DNA of 5,883 nt from Thermoleophilia bacterium (GTDB lineage Bacteria > Actinomycetota > Thermoleophilia > Gaiellales > Gaiellaceae). The position numbers and the translations under genes are program-made. The stretch is taken from positions 1 through 5,883 of the forward strand of contig JAICYG010000159.1 of NCBI GenBank assembly GCA_025934335.1. Direction: 5' to 3'. The notes under the pieces are model-generated. The model was not told the DNA's origin, did not search any database, and saw only the letters and a list, made by a program, of their open reading frames with translations. How positions within the stretch are numbered: position 1 is the first letter of the stretch; every line of letters begins with the position of its first letter. Positions 1 through 5,883 of the stretch are shown here, piece by piece.

Positions 1-23
1 GTGAAGTAGGTTTCGGCGCGGCT

Positions 24-1349
24 ATGAGCAAGGTGGGCATCTTCGGCGCCGGCTGGGTGGGCCTCGTGACGGGCGCCTGCTTCGCCGAGCTCGGCCACGA
101 GGTCGTGATCCGCGACGTCGTCCCCGCGAAAGTCGAGGCGCTCGGTCGCGGCGAGGTGCCGTTCCACGAGGAGCAGGTGCCGGAGCTGCTCGCGAAGAAC
201 GCCGAGCGCCTGACGTTCACGCTCGACGTTGCTGACGTCGCCGACTGCCAGTTCCTGTTCGTCTGCGTTGACACGCCGCCGACGTACTCCGGCGACGCCG
301 ACCTCTCGCGCGTCTGGACGGTCGTCGACGAACTCCCCGAGCTCGACGGCCACCCGGTCCTCGTCATGAAGTCGACCGTGCCGGTCGGCACCGGCGAGAA
401 GGTGCGCGTCGGCCTCGACCAGCGCGGGCTCGACCACGTCGGCTACGCGTCGAACCCCGAGTTCCTCGCCGAGGGCCGCGCGGTCGCCGACTTCATGAGC
501 CCCGACCGGATCGTCGTCGGTGCGTTCACGCCGGAGGACGGCGACTCGGTTGCCGCGCTGTACGCATCGATCGACGCCCCGATCGTGCGGACGGACGTCA
601 ACTCGGCCGAGATGATCAAGCTCGCGGCGAACGCATTCCTGATGACGCGCATCTCGTTCATCAACGAGATCGCGAACGTCTGCGAGGCGACCGGCGCGGA
701 CGTGGTGGCGGTCGCGAACGGCGTCGGGCTCGACTCGCGCCTCGGCCCGCACTTCCTGCGGGCGGGGATCGGTTACGGCGGGAGTTGTTTCCCGAAGGAC
801 TCGCTCGCGCTGAAGCAGCTGGCCTCGAACTCCGGCTACCACTTCCAGCTCCTGTCGGCCGTGATCGAGGTGAACGAGCTGCAGAAGCGGCGCGTGATCG
901 GGAAGCTGAAGCGCCACCTGGGACACCTGCGCGGGAAGACGGTCGCGCTGCTCGGGCTCGCCTTCAAGCCGAACACCGACGACATGCGGGAGGCGCCGTC
1001 GATCGTGCTCGCCTCGCGCCTCCTTGCGGAGGGCGCCGACGTGCGCGCCTGGGACCCGGTCGTGCGCCGCGACGACAAGCTCCCGAAGGCCGTCGAGATC
1101 GTCGACTCGGTGCTCGACGCCGTCCGCGGCGCCGATGCGGCGGTGATCGTGACGGAGTGGGGGGAGCTGAAGACGCTCGCCTCGGCGGAGGTGCGAGAGG
1201 CGATGGCGAACCCCCTGATCGTCGACGGGCGCAACCTGCTCGACCCCGACGAGGCGCGCGCGGCCGGCTTCACCTACGAGGGAATCGGCCGTGCCGCGCC
1301 GCCGACGGGCGTCGCGCCGGAGCCGGCGAAGCCCCAGACGAGAGCGTAG
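24..1349 (+). CDS. ugd: UDP-glucose 6-dehydrogenase-type nucleotide-sugar dehydrogenase
   Basis: This cytosolic enzyme is predicted to oxidise UDP-glucose to UDP-glucuronate with two NAD+, supplying uronic acid for polysaccharides. The 441-residue protein has the full family layout. An N-terminal Rossmann fold carries GAGWVG (residues 8-13) with an acidic Asp31 ending the second strand. STVPVGT lies at 117-123 and NPEFLAEG at 144-151. The central helix has Lys199 and Asn203. The catalytic motif GYGGSCFPKD has Cys255 and Asp259; the Lys-to-Cys spacing of 56 equals that known for Streptococcus UGDH (204 to 260). A C-terminal UDP-binding domain includes the GLAFKPNTDDMREAPS stretch. GGSCFPKD favours Ugd over GDP-mannose dehydrogenase (usually GGSCLPKD) or UDP-ManNAc dehydrogenase (GGHCIP). 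The protein ends in a Pro/Ala-rich tail of about 20 residues, probably disordered. The ATG at 24 puts the Rossmann fold directly at the N-terminus, as is normal. The nucleotidyltransferase follows after 6 bp. The family is certain; the exact sugar nucleotide is likely but unproven. Confidence 0.93.
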   Translation: MSKVGIFGAGWVGLVTGACFAELGHEVVIRDVVPAKVEALGRGEVPFHEEQVPELLAKNAERLTFTLDVADVADCQFLFVCVDTPPTYSGDADLSRVWTVVDELPELDGHPVLVMKSTVPVGTGEKVRVGLDQRGLDHVGYASNPEFLAEGRAVADFMSPDRIVVGAFTPEDGDSVAALYASIDAPIVRTDVNSAEMIKLAANAFLMTRISFINEIANVCEATGADVVAVANGVGLDSRLGPHFLRAGIGYGGSCFPKDSLALKQLASNSGYHFQLLSAVIEVNELQKRRVIGKLKRHLGHLRGKTVALLGLAFKPNTDDMREAPSIVLASRLLAEGADVRAWDPVVRRDDKLPKAVEIVDSVLDAVRGADAAVIVTEWGELKTLASAEVREAMANPLIVDGRNLLDPDEARAAGFTYEGIGRAAPPTGVAPEPAKPQTRA

Positions 1350-1355
1350 GCGGGA

Positions 1356-2051
1356 GTGGAGGCGATCATCCTCGCCGGCGGCAAGGCCGAGCGGCTCGGT
1401 GACGCTGCCGGAGGCCGGCCGAAGTCGCTCGTCGACGTCGCCGGCAGGCCGCTCGCCGCCTACCAGGTGGGGAGGCTCGCGCAGGCTGGCGTGACGCGCG
1501 TCATCTTCGCGTGCGCGGCCGGGCAGGGCGACCTGTTCGTGTCGGAGCTCTCGGGGATCGGGCCGGAGATCGTGGTGGCCGAGGAGCGCGAGCGGCTCGG
1601 GCGCGGCGGCGGCATCAGGTTCGCCGCGCAGGAGCGGGTCGAGGAGGGCGACGTGCTCGCTTTGAACGGCGACGAGCTCGTCGCCGTCGACTTCTCCGCG
1701 CTGCTCGACGCACACCGCGACGGCGGGGCCCTCGCCACGATCGCAGTCGCGCGGCCGAAATCGCAGTTCGGGCTCGTGGACGTCGGCGACGATGACGTCG
1801 TGCGCGGGTTCGAGGAGGCGGGACGCGTCCCGTACTGGGTCAACTGCGGCAACTACGTGCTCTCCGAGGAGGCGCTCGCCCGTTTCCCGGAGCAGGGCGA
1901 CCACGAGTCGTCGACGTTCCCGGAGCTCGCCGCGGAGGGCCGACTGCGCGCGTACCGCCACGACGGGCTCTGGCTGACGGTGAACACGCCGAAGGAGCTG
2001 CGCGTTGCGCAGGAGCACGTCGCAGCGCATCCCGAGTGGCTCGAGGCGTAG
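1356..2051 (+). CDS. GT-A-fold sugar-phosphate nucleotidyltransferase
   Basis: This protein (231 residues) is predicted to join a sugar 1-phosphate to an NTP, giving an NDP-sugar and pyrophosphate. It opens with the nucleotide-binding loop IILAGGKAERL (residues 4-14) followed by RPKSLV (21-26), a variant of the usual GGxGTRL...PKxLxP. NGDE at 104-107 supplies the expected metal-binding Asp106, and VNCGNYVLS (162-170) is the usual sugar-side strand. Near the end, WLTVNTPKEL (206-215) stands where many relatives have WxDIGTPxDL. The second metal ligand may therefore be Asn210, as in GlmU (Asp105/Asn227), but this is my alignment by eye. The GTG start at 1356 is chosen because the first strand of the fold begins immediately; a GGCGGGA stretch abuts it. 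It lies 6 bp after ugd and 12 bp before the cupin gene, so co-transcription is likely. Substrate unknown; mannose-1-phosphate guanylyltransferase-like is one option. Confidence 0.85.
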   Translation: MEAIILAGGKAERLGDAAGGRPKSLVDVAGRPLAAYQVGRLAQAGVTRVIFACAAGQGDLFVSELSGIGPEIVVAEERERLGRGGGIRFAAQERVEEGDVLALNGDELVAVDFSALLDAHRDGGALATIAVARPKSQFGLVDVGDDDVVRGFEEAGRVPYWVNCGNYVLSEEALARFPEQGDHESSTFPELAAEGRLRAYRHDGLWLTVNTPKELRVAQEHVAAHPEWLEA

Positions 2052-2063
2052 GCTCCGCCTGCT

Positions 2064-2468
2064 GTGGACTCCCCGAACCTCGAGACGCTCGACCGCTGGG
2101 CGGTCGACGTCCGTCGCGTGGACAAGCCGTGGGGGTACGAGCTGATCTGGGCGCTCACCGACGCCTACTGCGGCAAGGTGCTCTTCGTGAAGGCGGGCCA
2201 CTCGCTCTCGCTGCAGTTCCACCGCGAGAAGGACGAGTCGTGGCTCGTCCAGGCGGGCCGGGCGAAGCTCGAGCTCGGGGACGCGGGGGAGACGGTGCTG
2301 CTCGAGGAGGTGATCGGGCCCGGCGCCGCCTTCCACTACCGCCCGGGCACGGTGCACCGCGTGACCGCGATCGAGGACACGACGATCCTCGAGGTCTCGA
2401 CGCCGCAGCTCGACGACGTCGTGCGGCTCGAGGACGCCTACGGGCGCAAGGGCACCTCGGCGCCCTAG
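2064..2468 (+). CDS. Small cupin, mannose-6-phosphate isomerase-like
   Basis: This 134-residue single-domain cupin resembles the C-terminal phosphomannose isomerase part of bifunctional mannose-1-phosphate guanylyltransferase/isomerase enzymes. It begins with the typical KPWGYE (residues 21-26). LSLQFHREKDESW follows, in which Gln51, His53 and Glu58 are expected metal ligands. GTVHR (95-99) supplies the last ligand, His98, and STPQLDDVVRLEDAYGR (112-128) is the family's closing motif. The likely role is sugar-phosphate or nucleotide-sugar isomerisation, or a related metal-dependent step, in the cytosol; stand-alone proteins of this kind are mostly uncharacterised. It follows the nucleotidyltransferase by 12 bp, which together recalls the two halves of the fused enzyme. 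The GTG at 2064 is the best start, but there is no Shine-Dalgarno sequence. A GTG at 2118 just before the KPWGYE motif is an alternative giving 116 residues. Confidence 0.82.
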   Translation: MDSPNLETLDRWAVDVRRVDKPWGYELIWALTDAYCGKVLFVKAGHSLSLQFHREKDESWLVQAGRAKLELGDAGETVLLEEVIGPGAAFHYRPGTVHRVTAIEDTTILEVSTPQLDDVVRLEDAYGRKGTSAP

Positions 2469-2473
2469 GAGCT

Positions 2474-2499
2474 AACCTTCACACGATTGTGGTAAGGTT
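2474..2499. promoter_or_regulatory. Inverted repeat AACCTT-N14-AAGGTT, candidate MerR operator/promoter
   Basis: Two perfect 6-bp arms, 2474-2479 and 2494-2499, face each other across 14 bp; within the spacer CACA-N4-TGTG (2480-2491) forms a second small inverted repeat offset by 1 bp. ACCTT...AAGGT arms are characteristic of operators bound by several MerR-family proteins, although those usually have a spacer nearer 11 bp. The right arm overlaps TAAGGT (2493-2498), which fits an actinobacterial TAnnnT -10 box and ends 7 bp before the merR ATG. Transcription could thus start at the ATG itself (leaderless), with autoregulation by the encoded protein. No convincing -35 is visible. Binding is inferred, not shown. 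Confidence 0.5.
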
Positions 2500-2505
2500 G
2501 GGGCC

Positions 2506-2838
2506 ATGCCCGCGCCGCTGACCGTGGGGGCCGCAGCCGCCGAGACCGGCTGGTCGGCCCGCATGCTCCGCTACCTGGAGGAGCAGGGCCTCGTCGCTCC
2601 CGCCCGGACGGCCGCCGGCTACCGCGTCTACGGGCTTCCCGAGCTCAACCGGCTCCGGTCCCTGCGTGCCCTGCGCGACGCGTTCGCGCTCGACCTCTCC
2701 GACCTCGCCTTCGCACGCCGGCTCCGTCGCGAGCCCGATCTGCAGCGCGCCGTGGCGAACTGGCTCGCAGCCGGCGAAGACGCCGTCTCCTGGGTCGAGT
2801 GGGAGCAGCGCAAGCACGAACGGCTGCTCGCCGCCTGA
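2506..2838 (+). CDS. Minimal MerR-family transcriptional regulator
   Basis: This 110-residue protein has the MerR winged helix-turn-helix at its N-terminus. The helix-turn-helix covers residues 5-24 (LTVGAAAAETGWSARMLRYL), followed by EEQGLVAPART (25-35) and the wing GYRVYG (38-43). A helical region follows, and a final helix rich in charged residues (about 84-110) probably forms the antiparallel dimerisation coiled coil. There is no cysteine, so it cannot be a thiolate metal sensor of the CueR/ZntR type. No room remains for an effector-binding domain like that of BmrR. It may act as a dimer that twists promoter DNA or as a simple repressor. The ATG at 2506 is the only sensible start, with AAGG 8 bp upstream. 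It is followed 38 bp later by sahH and preceded by an inverted repeat, so control of itself and of the SAM by-product genes downstream is a reasonable inference. The ligand is unknown. Confidence 0.85.
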   Translation: MPAPLTVGAAAAETGWSARMLRYLEEQGLVAPARTAAGYRVYGLPELNRLRSLRALRDAFALDLSDLAFARRLRREPDLQRAVANWLAAGEDAVSWVEWEQRKHERLLAA

Positions 2839-2845
2839 CCGTCTC

Positions 2846-2872
2846 TACACTCCTCGCGACCCGAAGAAAGGG
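2846..2872 (+). promoter_or_regulatory. Possible sahH -10 box and ribosome binding site
   Basis: In the 38-bp gap between merR and sahH, TACACT (2846-2851) matches the TAnnnT -10 pattern, and GAAGAAAGGG (2863-2872) is a purine-rich ribosome binding site 4 bp before the ATG at 2877. The site supports that ATG over an in-frame ATG at 2799 that lies inside merR. No recognisable -35 precedes the box, so an internal promoter is only possible; the ribosome binding site is more secure. Confidence 0.35.
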
Positions 2873-2876
2873 ACTC

Positions 2877-4145
2877 ATGGCCACCACCGCCAAGCACGAC
2901 GTCAAGGACCTGTCGCTCGCACCCGAAGGCGTGCGGCGCATCATGTGGGCCGACCGCCAGATGCCGGTGCTCACGGCGATCCGCGAGCGCTTCGAGCGCG
3001 AGCAGCCGCTCCGTGGCTACCGGATCTCCGCCTGCCTGCACGTGACGACCGAGACGGCGAACCTGATGCGCACGCTGAAGGCCGGCGGTGCAGATGTCGT
3101 GCTCTGCGCTTCGAACCCGCTCTCGACCCAGGACGACGTCGCGGCGGCGCTCGTCGAGGAGTTCGGCATCCCCGTCTTCGCGATCAAGGGCGAGGACAAC
3201 GAGACCTACTACTCGCACATCATGGCCGCCGTCGACCACAAGCCGCAGCTGACGATGGACGACGGCGCCGACGTGATCGGCGTCCTTCACTCGGACCGGC
3301 GCGAGCAACTCGGCGACATCATCGCCGGCATGGAGGAGACGACGACCGGCGTCATCCGGCTGAAGGCGATGGAGGCCGACGGAGCGCTTGCGTTCCCGGT
3401 CGTCGCGGTCAACGAGGCGCGCACGAAGCACTTCTTCGACAACCGCTACGGCACCGGACAGTCGACGCTCGACGGGATCATCCGCTCGACGAACGTGCTG
3501 ATCGCGGGCAAGCGCTTCGTCGTCGCCGGCTACGGCTGGGTCGGGCGCGGCGTCGCGATGCGCGCGCGCGGGATGGGCGCGCACGTGATCGTCACCGAGG
3601 TCGACCCGATGCGCGCCCTCGAAGCGCTGATGGACGGCTACGAGGTGATGCCGATGGAGCAGGCGGCGCGCATCGGCGACATCTTCTGCACTGCGACCGG
3701 CGACAAGCACGTGGTCTCCGCCGAGCACCTGGCGACGCTGAAGGACGGTGCGATCCTCTGCAACACCGGGCACTTCAACGTCGAGATCGATATCCCGGCG
3801 CTGCGCGAGCTCGCGACCGAGACGCGCGAGGCACGCAACTTCGTCGAGGAGTTCCGGTACGAGGACGGCCGCCGCGTCTTCCTGCTCGCCGAGGGGCGGC
3901 TCGTGAACATCTCGGCCGCCGAGGGCCACCCGGCGATCGTCATGGACATGAGCTTCGCCAACCAGGCGCTCGCCACCGAGTACGCGGTCGAGCACGCCTC
4001 CTCCCTCGAGAACAAGGTGTACCCGGTGCCGCGCGAGATCGACGAGGAGATCGCCCGGCTCAAGCTCGAGACGATGGGCGTCGAGATCGACAAGCTGACG
4101 GAGGAGCAGGCGACCTACCTCGCCTCGTGGAACGAAGGCACGTGA
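2877..4145 (+). CDS. ahcY: S-adenosylhomocysteine hydrolase, short archaeal/Thermotoga-like form
   Basis: This enzyme hydrolyses S-adenosylhomocysteine to adenosine and homocysteine with bound NAD+, removing the product that inhibits methyltransferases. The 422 residues carry the catalytic set in near-human register: His55, Thr57, Glu59 and Thr60 in HVTTET; Asp129 in DDGAD; Glu154 in EETTTG; Lys184 and Asp188-Asn189 in TKHFFDN. The NAD Rossmann motif GYGWVGRG is at 218-225, with His299 in NTGHF, and Asn344 and His351 in the ligand-closing region. From Asp129 on, each sits two positions before its human counterpart. Two differences stand out: Thr193 replaces the usual Cys of YGC, and the chain ends at LASWNEGT, so the classical tail with KPDHYRY, which reaches into the neighbouring subunit, is absent. 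Both are typical of archaeal and Thermotoga-type homologues. The stop overlaps the mtnA start by 4 bp (GTGA), suggesting translational coupling. Family certain; SAH versus S-inosylhomocysteine preference is open. Confidence 0.95.
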   Translation: MATTAKHDVKDLSLAPEGVRRIMWADRQMPVLTAIRERFEREQPLRGYRISACLHVTTETANLMRTLKAGGADVVLCASNPLSTQDDVAAALVEEFGIPVFAIKGEDNETYYSHIMAAVDHKPQLTMDDGADVIGVLHSDRREQLGDIIAGMEETTTGVIRLKAMEADGALAFPVVAVNEARTKHFFDNRYGTGQSTLDGIIRSTNVLIAGKRFVVAGYGWVGRGVAMRARGMGAHVIVTEVDPMRALEALMDGYEVMPMEQAARIGDIFCTATGDKHVVSAEHLATLKDGAILCNTGHFNVEIDIPALRELATETREARNFVEEFRYEDGRRVFLLAEGRLVNISAAEGHPAIVMDMSFANQALATEYAVEHASSLENKVYPVPREIDEEIARLKLETMGVEIDKLTEEQATYLASWNEGT

Positions 4146-5101
4146 GCGAGGGTCTCGCTCCGGAACGGATCGTGCGGCTCGAGGAGGGCGCTGTCGTCCT
4201 CCTCGACCAGCGCAAGCTCCCGGATGAGATTGTGGAGGTGCGGTGCAAGACTGCTGCTGCGCTGGCCGATGCCATCACGACGATGGTCGTGCGCGGCGCG
4301 CCGGCGATCGGCGTGGCAGCCGCTTACGGGATCGCGCTCGCCGCGGAGTCGGGCGAGGATCTCGCGGCGGCCGAGGCCGTCCTCCGCGCGTCACGGCCGA
4401 CCGCAGTCAACCTCGCCTGGGCGCTCGAGGAAATGCGCGACGAACCGACTGCCGAGCACGCCCGTCGGATCCACGCGGACGAGGTCGCGCGCTGCCGGCG
4501 CATGGCCGCACACACGGCCGATCTCCTCGCGCCCGGCACGCGTGCGCTCACGCACTGCAACGCGGGCGGCCTGGCGACGGGTGGGTACGGCAGCGCAGTC
4601 GGCGCGCTCCTGACGGCGTTCGAGCGCGGCCTGCTCGAGCACGTGTGGGTCGACGAGACGCGGCCGCTCCTGCAAGGCGCGCGGCTGACTGCCTGGGAGC
4701 TCGAGGCGGCGTCGATCCCGCACGCCGTCATTGCCGACTCCGCCGCGGCATCGCTGATGGCTGCAGGAGAGGTCGACTGCGTCATCACCGGAGCCGACCG
4801 GATCGCCGCAAACGGCGACAGCGCGAACAAGATCGGCACCTATTCGCTGGCGGTGCTCGCGCACCATCACGGACTGCCGCTCTACATCGTGGCGCCGAGC
4901 ACGACCGTCGACCTCGCGACCCCCGACGGCGCGGCGATCCCGATCGAGGAGCGCGACCCCGCCGAGGTCACGGCTCGGTTCCGCGCGCGGAACCCGGCGT
5001 TCGACGTCACGCCGGCGCAGCTGATCGCAGCCGTCGTGACCGAGCACGGCGTCCACCGCGCGCCGTACCTCGCGTCGCTTGCGGGTGCGGTGGCCGCATG
5101 A
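4142..5101 (+). CDS. mtnA: S-methyl-5-thioribose-1-phosphate isomerase MtnA
   Basis: MtnA converts methylthioribose 1-phosphate to methylthioribulose 1-phosphate in the salvage of methylthioadenosine, the by-product of polyamine synthesis and other SAM reactions. The 319-residue protein shows LLDQRKLP near the N-terminus and RGAPAIG at 51-57. THCNAGGLAT carries the catalytic Cys139, VDETRPLLQGARLTAWEL follows, and TGADRI contains the catalytic Asp219. The Cys-to-Asp distance of 80 residues equals that of the Bacillus subtilis enzyme (160 to 240). NGDSANKIGTYSLA and PIEERDPAEV complete the signature and favour MtnA over the related eIF2B-like ribose 1,5-bisphosphate isomerases. The GTG at 4142, overlapping the sahH stop, is preferred: the same frame is open far upstream, but that stretch only shadows merR and sahH. 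Other methionine-salvage genes (mtnP, mtnK, mtnB) are not in the window. The next gene starts inside its stop codon. Confidence 0.93.
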   Translation: MSEGLAPERIVRLEEGAVVLLDQRKLPDEIVEVRCKTAAALADAITTMVVRGAPAIGVAAAYGIALAAESGEDLAAAEAVLRASRPTAVNLAWALEEMRDEPTAEHARRIHADEVARCRRMAAHTADLLAPGTRALTHCNAGGLATGGYGSAVGALLTAFERGLLEHVWVDETRPLLQGARLTAWELEAASIPHAVIADSAAASLMAAGEVDCVITGADRIAANGDSANKIGTYSLAVLAHHHGLPLYIVAPSTTVDLATPDGAAIPIEERDPAEVTARFRARNPAFDVTPAQLIAAVVTEHGVHRAPYLASLAGAVAA

Positions 5102-5862
5102 AGGCGCTGATCCTCGCCGCGGGCTACGCCACCCGGCTGCGGCCGCTGACGGAGACCTGGGCGAAGGAGCTCCTGCCGGTCGGCGGACGGCCAATCATCG
5201 ATCGGATCCTCGAGAAGCTGGCCGACGTTGCCGACGTCGACGAGGTGCACGTCGTGACGAACACCCGCAAGGCGCCCGCCTTCCTTCAGTGGAGCCAGGG
5301 CCGCCAGGTGACGGTGCACGACGACGGCACGACCTCGAACGAGGACCGGCTCGGCGCGATCGGGGACATGCTCTTCGTCGTCGATCAGGCGGGAATCGAC
5401 GACGACCTGCTCGTGATCGCGGGCGACAACCTGTTCGACTTCCAGCTTTCCGATCTCGTCTCGTTCTGGCGCGCGAAAGGGGAGGCGAGCGCGGTCGCCG
5501 TGCGCGACGTCGGCTCCCTCGATCTCGCGTCGCAGTACGGCGTTGTCGAGCTCGACGAGGACGGCCGCATGCGGTCGTTCGTCGAGAAGCCCGCCGACCC
5601 GGTCTCCTCGCTGGCTGCGACGGCGACGTACATCTTCCACCGCGACCACGTGCCCCTGCTCCGCCCCTATCTCGAGGGCGAGCACGGGTCGGACCAGCCG
5701 GGCCGGTTCGTCGGCTGGCTGCAGCGGCACGAGCCGGTCTACGGCTGGGTCTTCCACGAGGCGTGGTTCGACATCGGGAACCACGAGCAGCTGCTCGAGG
5801 CGGATAACCGGCTGCGTATGGCTGCGGGTCTGCCGCCGCGCGAGACGTACTCCCCGCAGTAG
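5098..5862 (+). CDS. Sugar nucleotidyltransferase coupled to mtnA
   Basis: This 254-residue protein is a second GT-A-fold NDP-sugar pyrophosphorylase, predicted to form an NDP-sugar from a sugar 1-phosphate and an NTP. The nucleotide loop LILAAGYATRLRPLT occupies residues 4-18, followed by the signature lysine in AKELLPVGGRPII (22-34). Metal-binding residues are expected at Asp110 (IAGDN) and Asp225 (WFDIGN). The strand QYGVVELDEDGRMRSFVEKP is the usual sugar-contact region. The general type is glucose-1-phosphate thymidylyl/uridylyltransferase-like, but the long GalU inserts and any C-terminal acyltransferase or beta-helix domain are missing. It differs clearly from the nucleotidyltransferase at 1356-2051 in loop and metal motifs, so it is not a recent duplicate. 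The ATG at 5098 overlaps the mtnA stop (ATGA), implying translation coupled to mtnA. Its substrate is unknown; the context raises, without proving, a methylthio- or other pentose phosphate. Confidence 0.86.
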   Translation: MKALILAAGYATRLRPLTETWAKELLPVGGRPIIDRILEKLADVADVDEVHVVTNTRKAPAFLQWSQGRQVTVHDDGTTSNEDRLGAIGDMLFVVDQAGIDDDLLVIAGDNLFDFQLSDLVSFWRAKGEASAVAVRDVGSLDLASQYGVVELDEDGRMRSFVEKPADPVSSLAATATYIFHRDHVPLLRPYLEGEHGSDQPGRFVGWLQRHEPVYGWVFHEAWFDIGNHEQLLEADNRLRMAAGLPPRETYSPQ

Positions 5863-5883
5863 CTGGGGACAACAAGTCACACA

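Noticed and set aside
1..23. Possible tail of an upstream gene (TAG at 7-9) or a -10 box (TAGGTT, 7-12) for ugd
   Set aside because: Only two codons precede the stop and no -35 region is in the window, so neither reading can be supported.
2799..2876. In-frame upstream ATG for sahH
   Set aside because: It lies inside merR and adds 26 Arg/Ala-rich residues; the ATG at 2877 has a ribosome binding site and puts His55 at the same number as in the human enzyme.
2839..2876. SAH riboswitch in the sahH leader
   Set aside because: The 38-bp gap is too short for the known SAH riboswitch fold, and no supporting structure is visible.
2628..3995. Long open frame of 455 codons on the - strand across merR and sahH
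   Set aside because: Its translation is Arg/Asp/His/Val-rich with no recognisable domain and lies opposite the unmistakable sahH; long antisense frames are common in high-GC genes.
2666..4141. Apparent extension of the mtnA frame to an 811-residue protein
   Set aside because: The upstream part is Arg/Ala-rich shadow sequence overlapping merR and sahH; the MtnA fold starts just after the GTG at 4142.
4243..5097. N-terminal extension of the last nucleotidyltransferase to 539 residues
   Set aside because: The added sequence is an Arg-rich frame shadow of mtnA; the nucleotidyltransferase fold begins exactly at the ATG at 5098.
5863..5883. Terminator or operator after the last gene
   Set aside because: The 21 bases hold no hairpin or T-run, and the sequence ends before anything can be judged.

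Overview
The window is a compact, high-GC, gene-dense piece of bacterial chromosome with seven intact genes, all on the + strand, and almost no intergenic DNA. High G+C, frequent GTG starts, weak or missing Shine-Dalgarno sequences, TAnnnT-type -10 boxes close to start codons and 4-base stop/start overlaps all suit a high-GC actinomycete-like organism. The protein flavour fits deep-branching Actinomycetota such as Thermoleophilia, but that placement is an inference; no rRNA or marker gene is present.

Block A (24-2468) handles nucleotide sugars and the cell surface. It holds a UDP-glucose 6-dehydrogenase-type nucleotide-sugar dehydrogenase, a GT-A-fold sugar-phosphate nucleotidyltransferase 6 bp downstream, and a small cupin of the mannose-6-phosphate isomerase-like type 12 bp further on. 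The spacing suggests one transcript making or activating sugar nucleotides for polysaccharide or glycoconjugate synthesis.

Block B (2474-5862) opens with a 26-bp inverted repeat (AACCTT-N14-AAGGTT) directly before a minimal, cysteine-free MerR-family regulator. Then come S-adenosylhomocysteine hydrolase (38 bp gap), methylthioribose-1-phosphate isomerase MtnA (4-bp GTGA overlap) and a second, different nucleotidyltransferase (4-bp ATGA overlap). The middle two genes recycle the two main by-products of S-adenosylmethionine use: SAH from methylation and MTA from polyamine or related synthesis. The hydrolase is the short, archaeal/Thermotoga-like form with all core catalytic residues but without the C-terminal Lys/Tyr tail of the classical enzyme.

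The most interesting points are three: the SAM-by-product operon with its own small MerR regulator and candidate operator; the tight coupling of mtnA to a sugar nucleotidyltransferase, which raises the possibility that a methylthio-sugar is activated; and the short-form SahH, whose true substrate (SAH or its deaminated form) is open. I see no mobile element, CRISPR array, RNA gene or clear intrinsic terminator. No wholly new system is demonstrated here; block B is the best candidate for an under-described one.
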